Assembly: GCA_031273885.1 (NCBI GenBank)
Contig: JAISRA010000063.1
Location: forward strand, 1 to 6,058
Direction: 5' to 3'
Length of the DNA: 6,058 nucleotides
Origin: Endomicrobium sp.
Lineage (GTDB): Bacteria > Elusimicrobiota > Endomicrobiia > Endomicrobiales > Endomicrobiaceae
The position numbers were made by a program, and so were the translations under genes. Shown here piece after piece: positions 5,841 to 6,058 of the stretch (its first letter is position 1; each line of letters opens with the position of its first letter). The notes under the pieces are model-generated. The model was not told where the DNA came from. It saw only the letters and a program-made list of their open reading frames with translations, and did no database searches.

Positions 5841-6058
5841 CTATCTGTACTTAATAATAAATAAAGTAGTAATTCCGCAAAATATAAAACTTAAACCCAT
5901 ACCGAACATCAATACATAATCATTACGCAAATATGCATGCAGTATAGTAAATATTTGCATAATATTAAACCCGGCAAAAGTTGTCAACGAAAGCCCTTTT
6001 GCGCTCTTAGTTTTATATATATTTATTGCCTGAGGTATAAACAATAGTGCATTGATAA
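5841..6058 (-). CDS. PQ-loop repeat (SemiSWEET-like) small membrane protein, N-terminus outside the window
   Basis: The last 71 codons of a gene entering from the right edge; relatives are about 85-95 residues, so perhaps 15-20 residues are missing. The visible part opens with the end of a first membrane segment leading into FIPQAINIYKTKSAKGLS. This is a clear PQ-loop motif: the PQ pair, then the KTKSxxGLS turn. Two more hydrophobic segments follow (about LTTFAGFNIMQIFTILHAYL and VLMFGMGLSFIFCGITTLF, separated by RNDY), then the basic end IIKYR. Three segments with one PQ motif fit the half-size SemiSWEET/MtN3 class, which works as a dimer in the inner membrane; some members move sugars. Recalled alignment to Leptospira SemiSWEET puts Thr and Met at the sugar-pocket Trp and Asn, so sugar transport should not be assumed. 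No start can be assigned inside the window. A separate function from the pump operon is likely. Confidence 0.8.
   Translation of the reverse strand, partial: INALLFIPQAINIYKTKSAKGLSLTTFAGFNIMQIFTILHAYLRNDYVLMFGMGLSFIFCGITTLFIIKYR

Overview
The window is AT-rich (roughly one third G+C by eye) and densely packed. Every convincing gene reads on the minus strand. An outer-membrane channel with a signal peptide, encoded next to a periplasmic adaptor, points to a diderm (Gram-negative type) bacterium. The sequence does not name the taxon. The low G+C and the many ATA, AAA and TTT codons would fit several AT-rich diderm lineages (Endomicrobia/Elusimicrobiota is one possibility, and only a guess).

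Layout in transcription order, from high to low coordinates. At the right edge (5841 to beyond 6058) is the C-terminal part of a small PQ-loop (SemiSWEET-like) membrane protein. A non-coding stretch of about 330 bases follows (5511-5840). It holds two promoter-like elements for the minus strand and an isolated GC-only palindrome. Next comes a tight six-gene operon: a TolC-family outer-membrane factor (4173-5510), a short HlyD-family adaptor (3451-4176), a first ABC ATPase (2726-3445), a second ABC ATPase (1984-2736), a first ABC-2 permease (863-1987) and a second ABC-2 permease (1-866, cut by the left edge). Three junctions are 4-base ATGA or TTGA overlaps. One is a 5-base gap, and the two ATPase genes overlap in different frames.

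Together the genes encode a complete tripartite ABC efflux pump. The order adaptor, ATPase, ATPase, permease, permease matches the E. coli ybhG-ybhF-ybhS-ybhR arrangement. Two differences stand out: the double ATPase YbhF is here two separate proteins, and the outer-membrane channel is encoded in the same operon. The substrate cannot be read from the sequence; relatives are linked to export of drugs or other amphiphilic compounds.

The most interesting signal is the asymmetry of the two ATPases. All visible departures from consensus (no A-loop aromatic and a Ser in place of the switch His in the first ATPase; a broken signature motif and a D-loop Ala in the second) should fall in one of the two composite ATP sites, leaving the other intact. 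The adaptor is also unusual: its coiled-coil hairpin is very short yet keeps a TolC-binding tip motif. This is a divergent version of a known system rather than a demonstrably new one.
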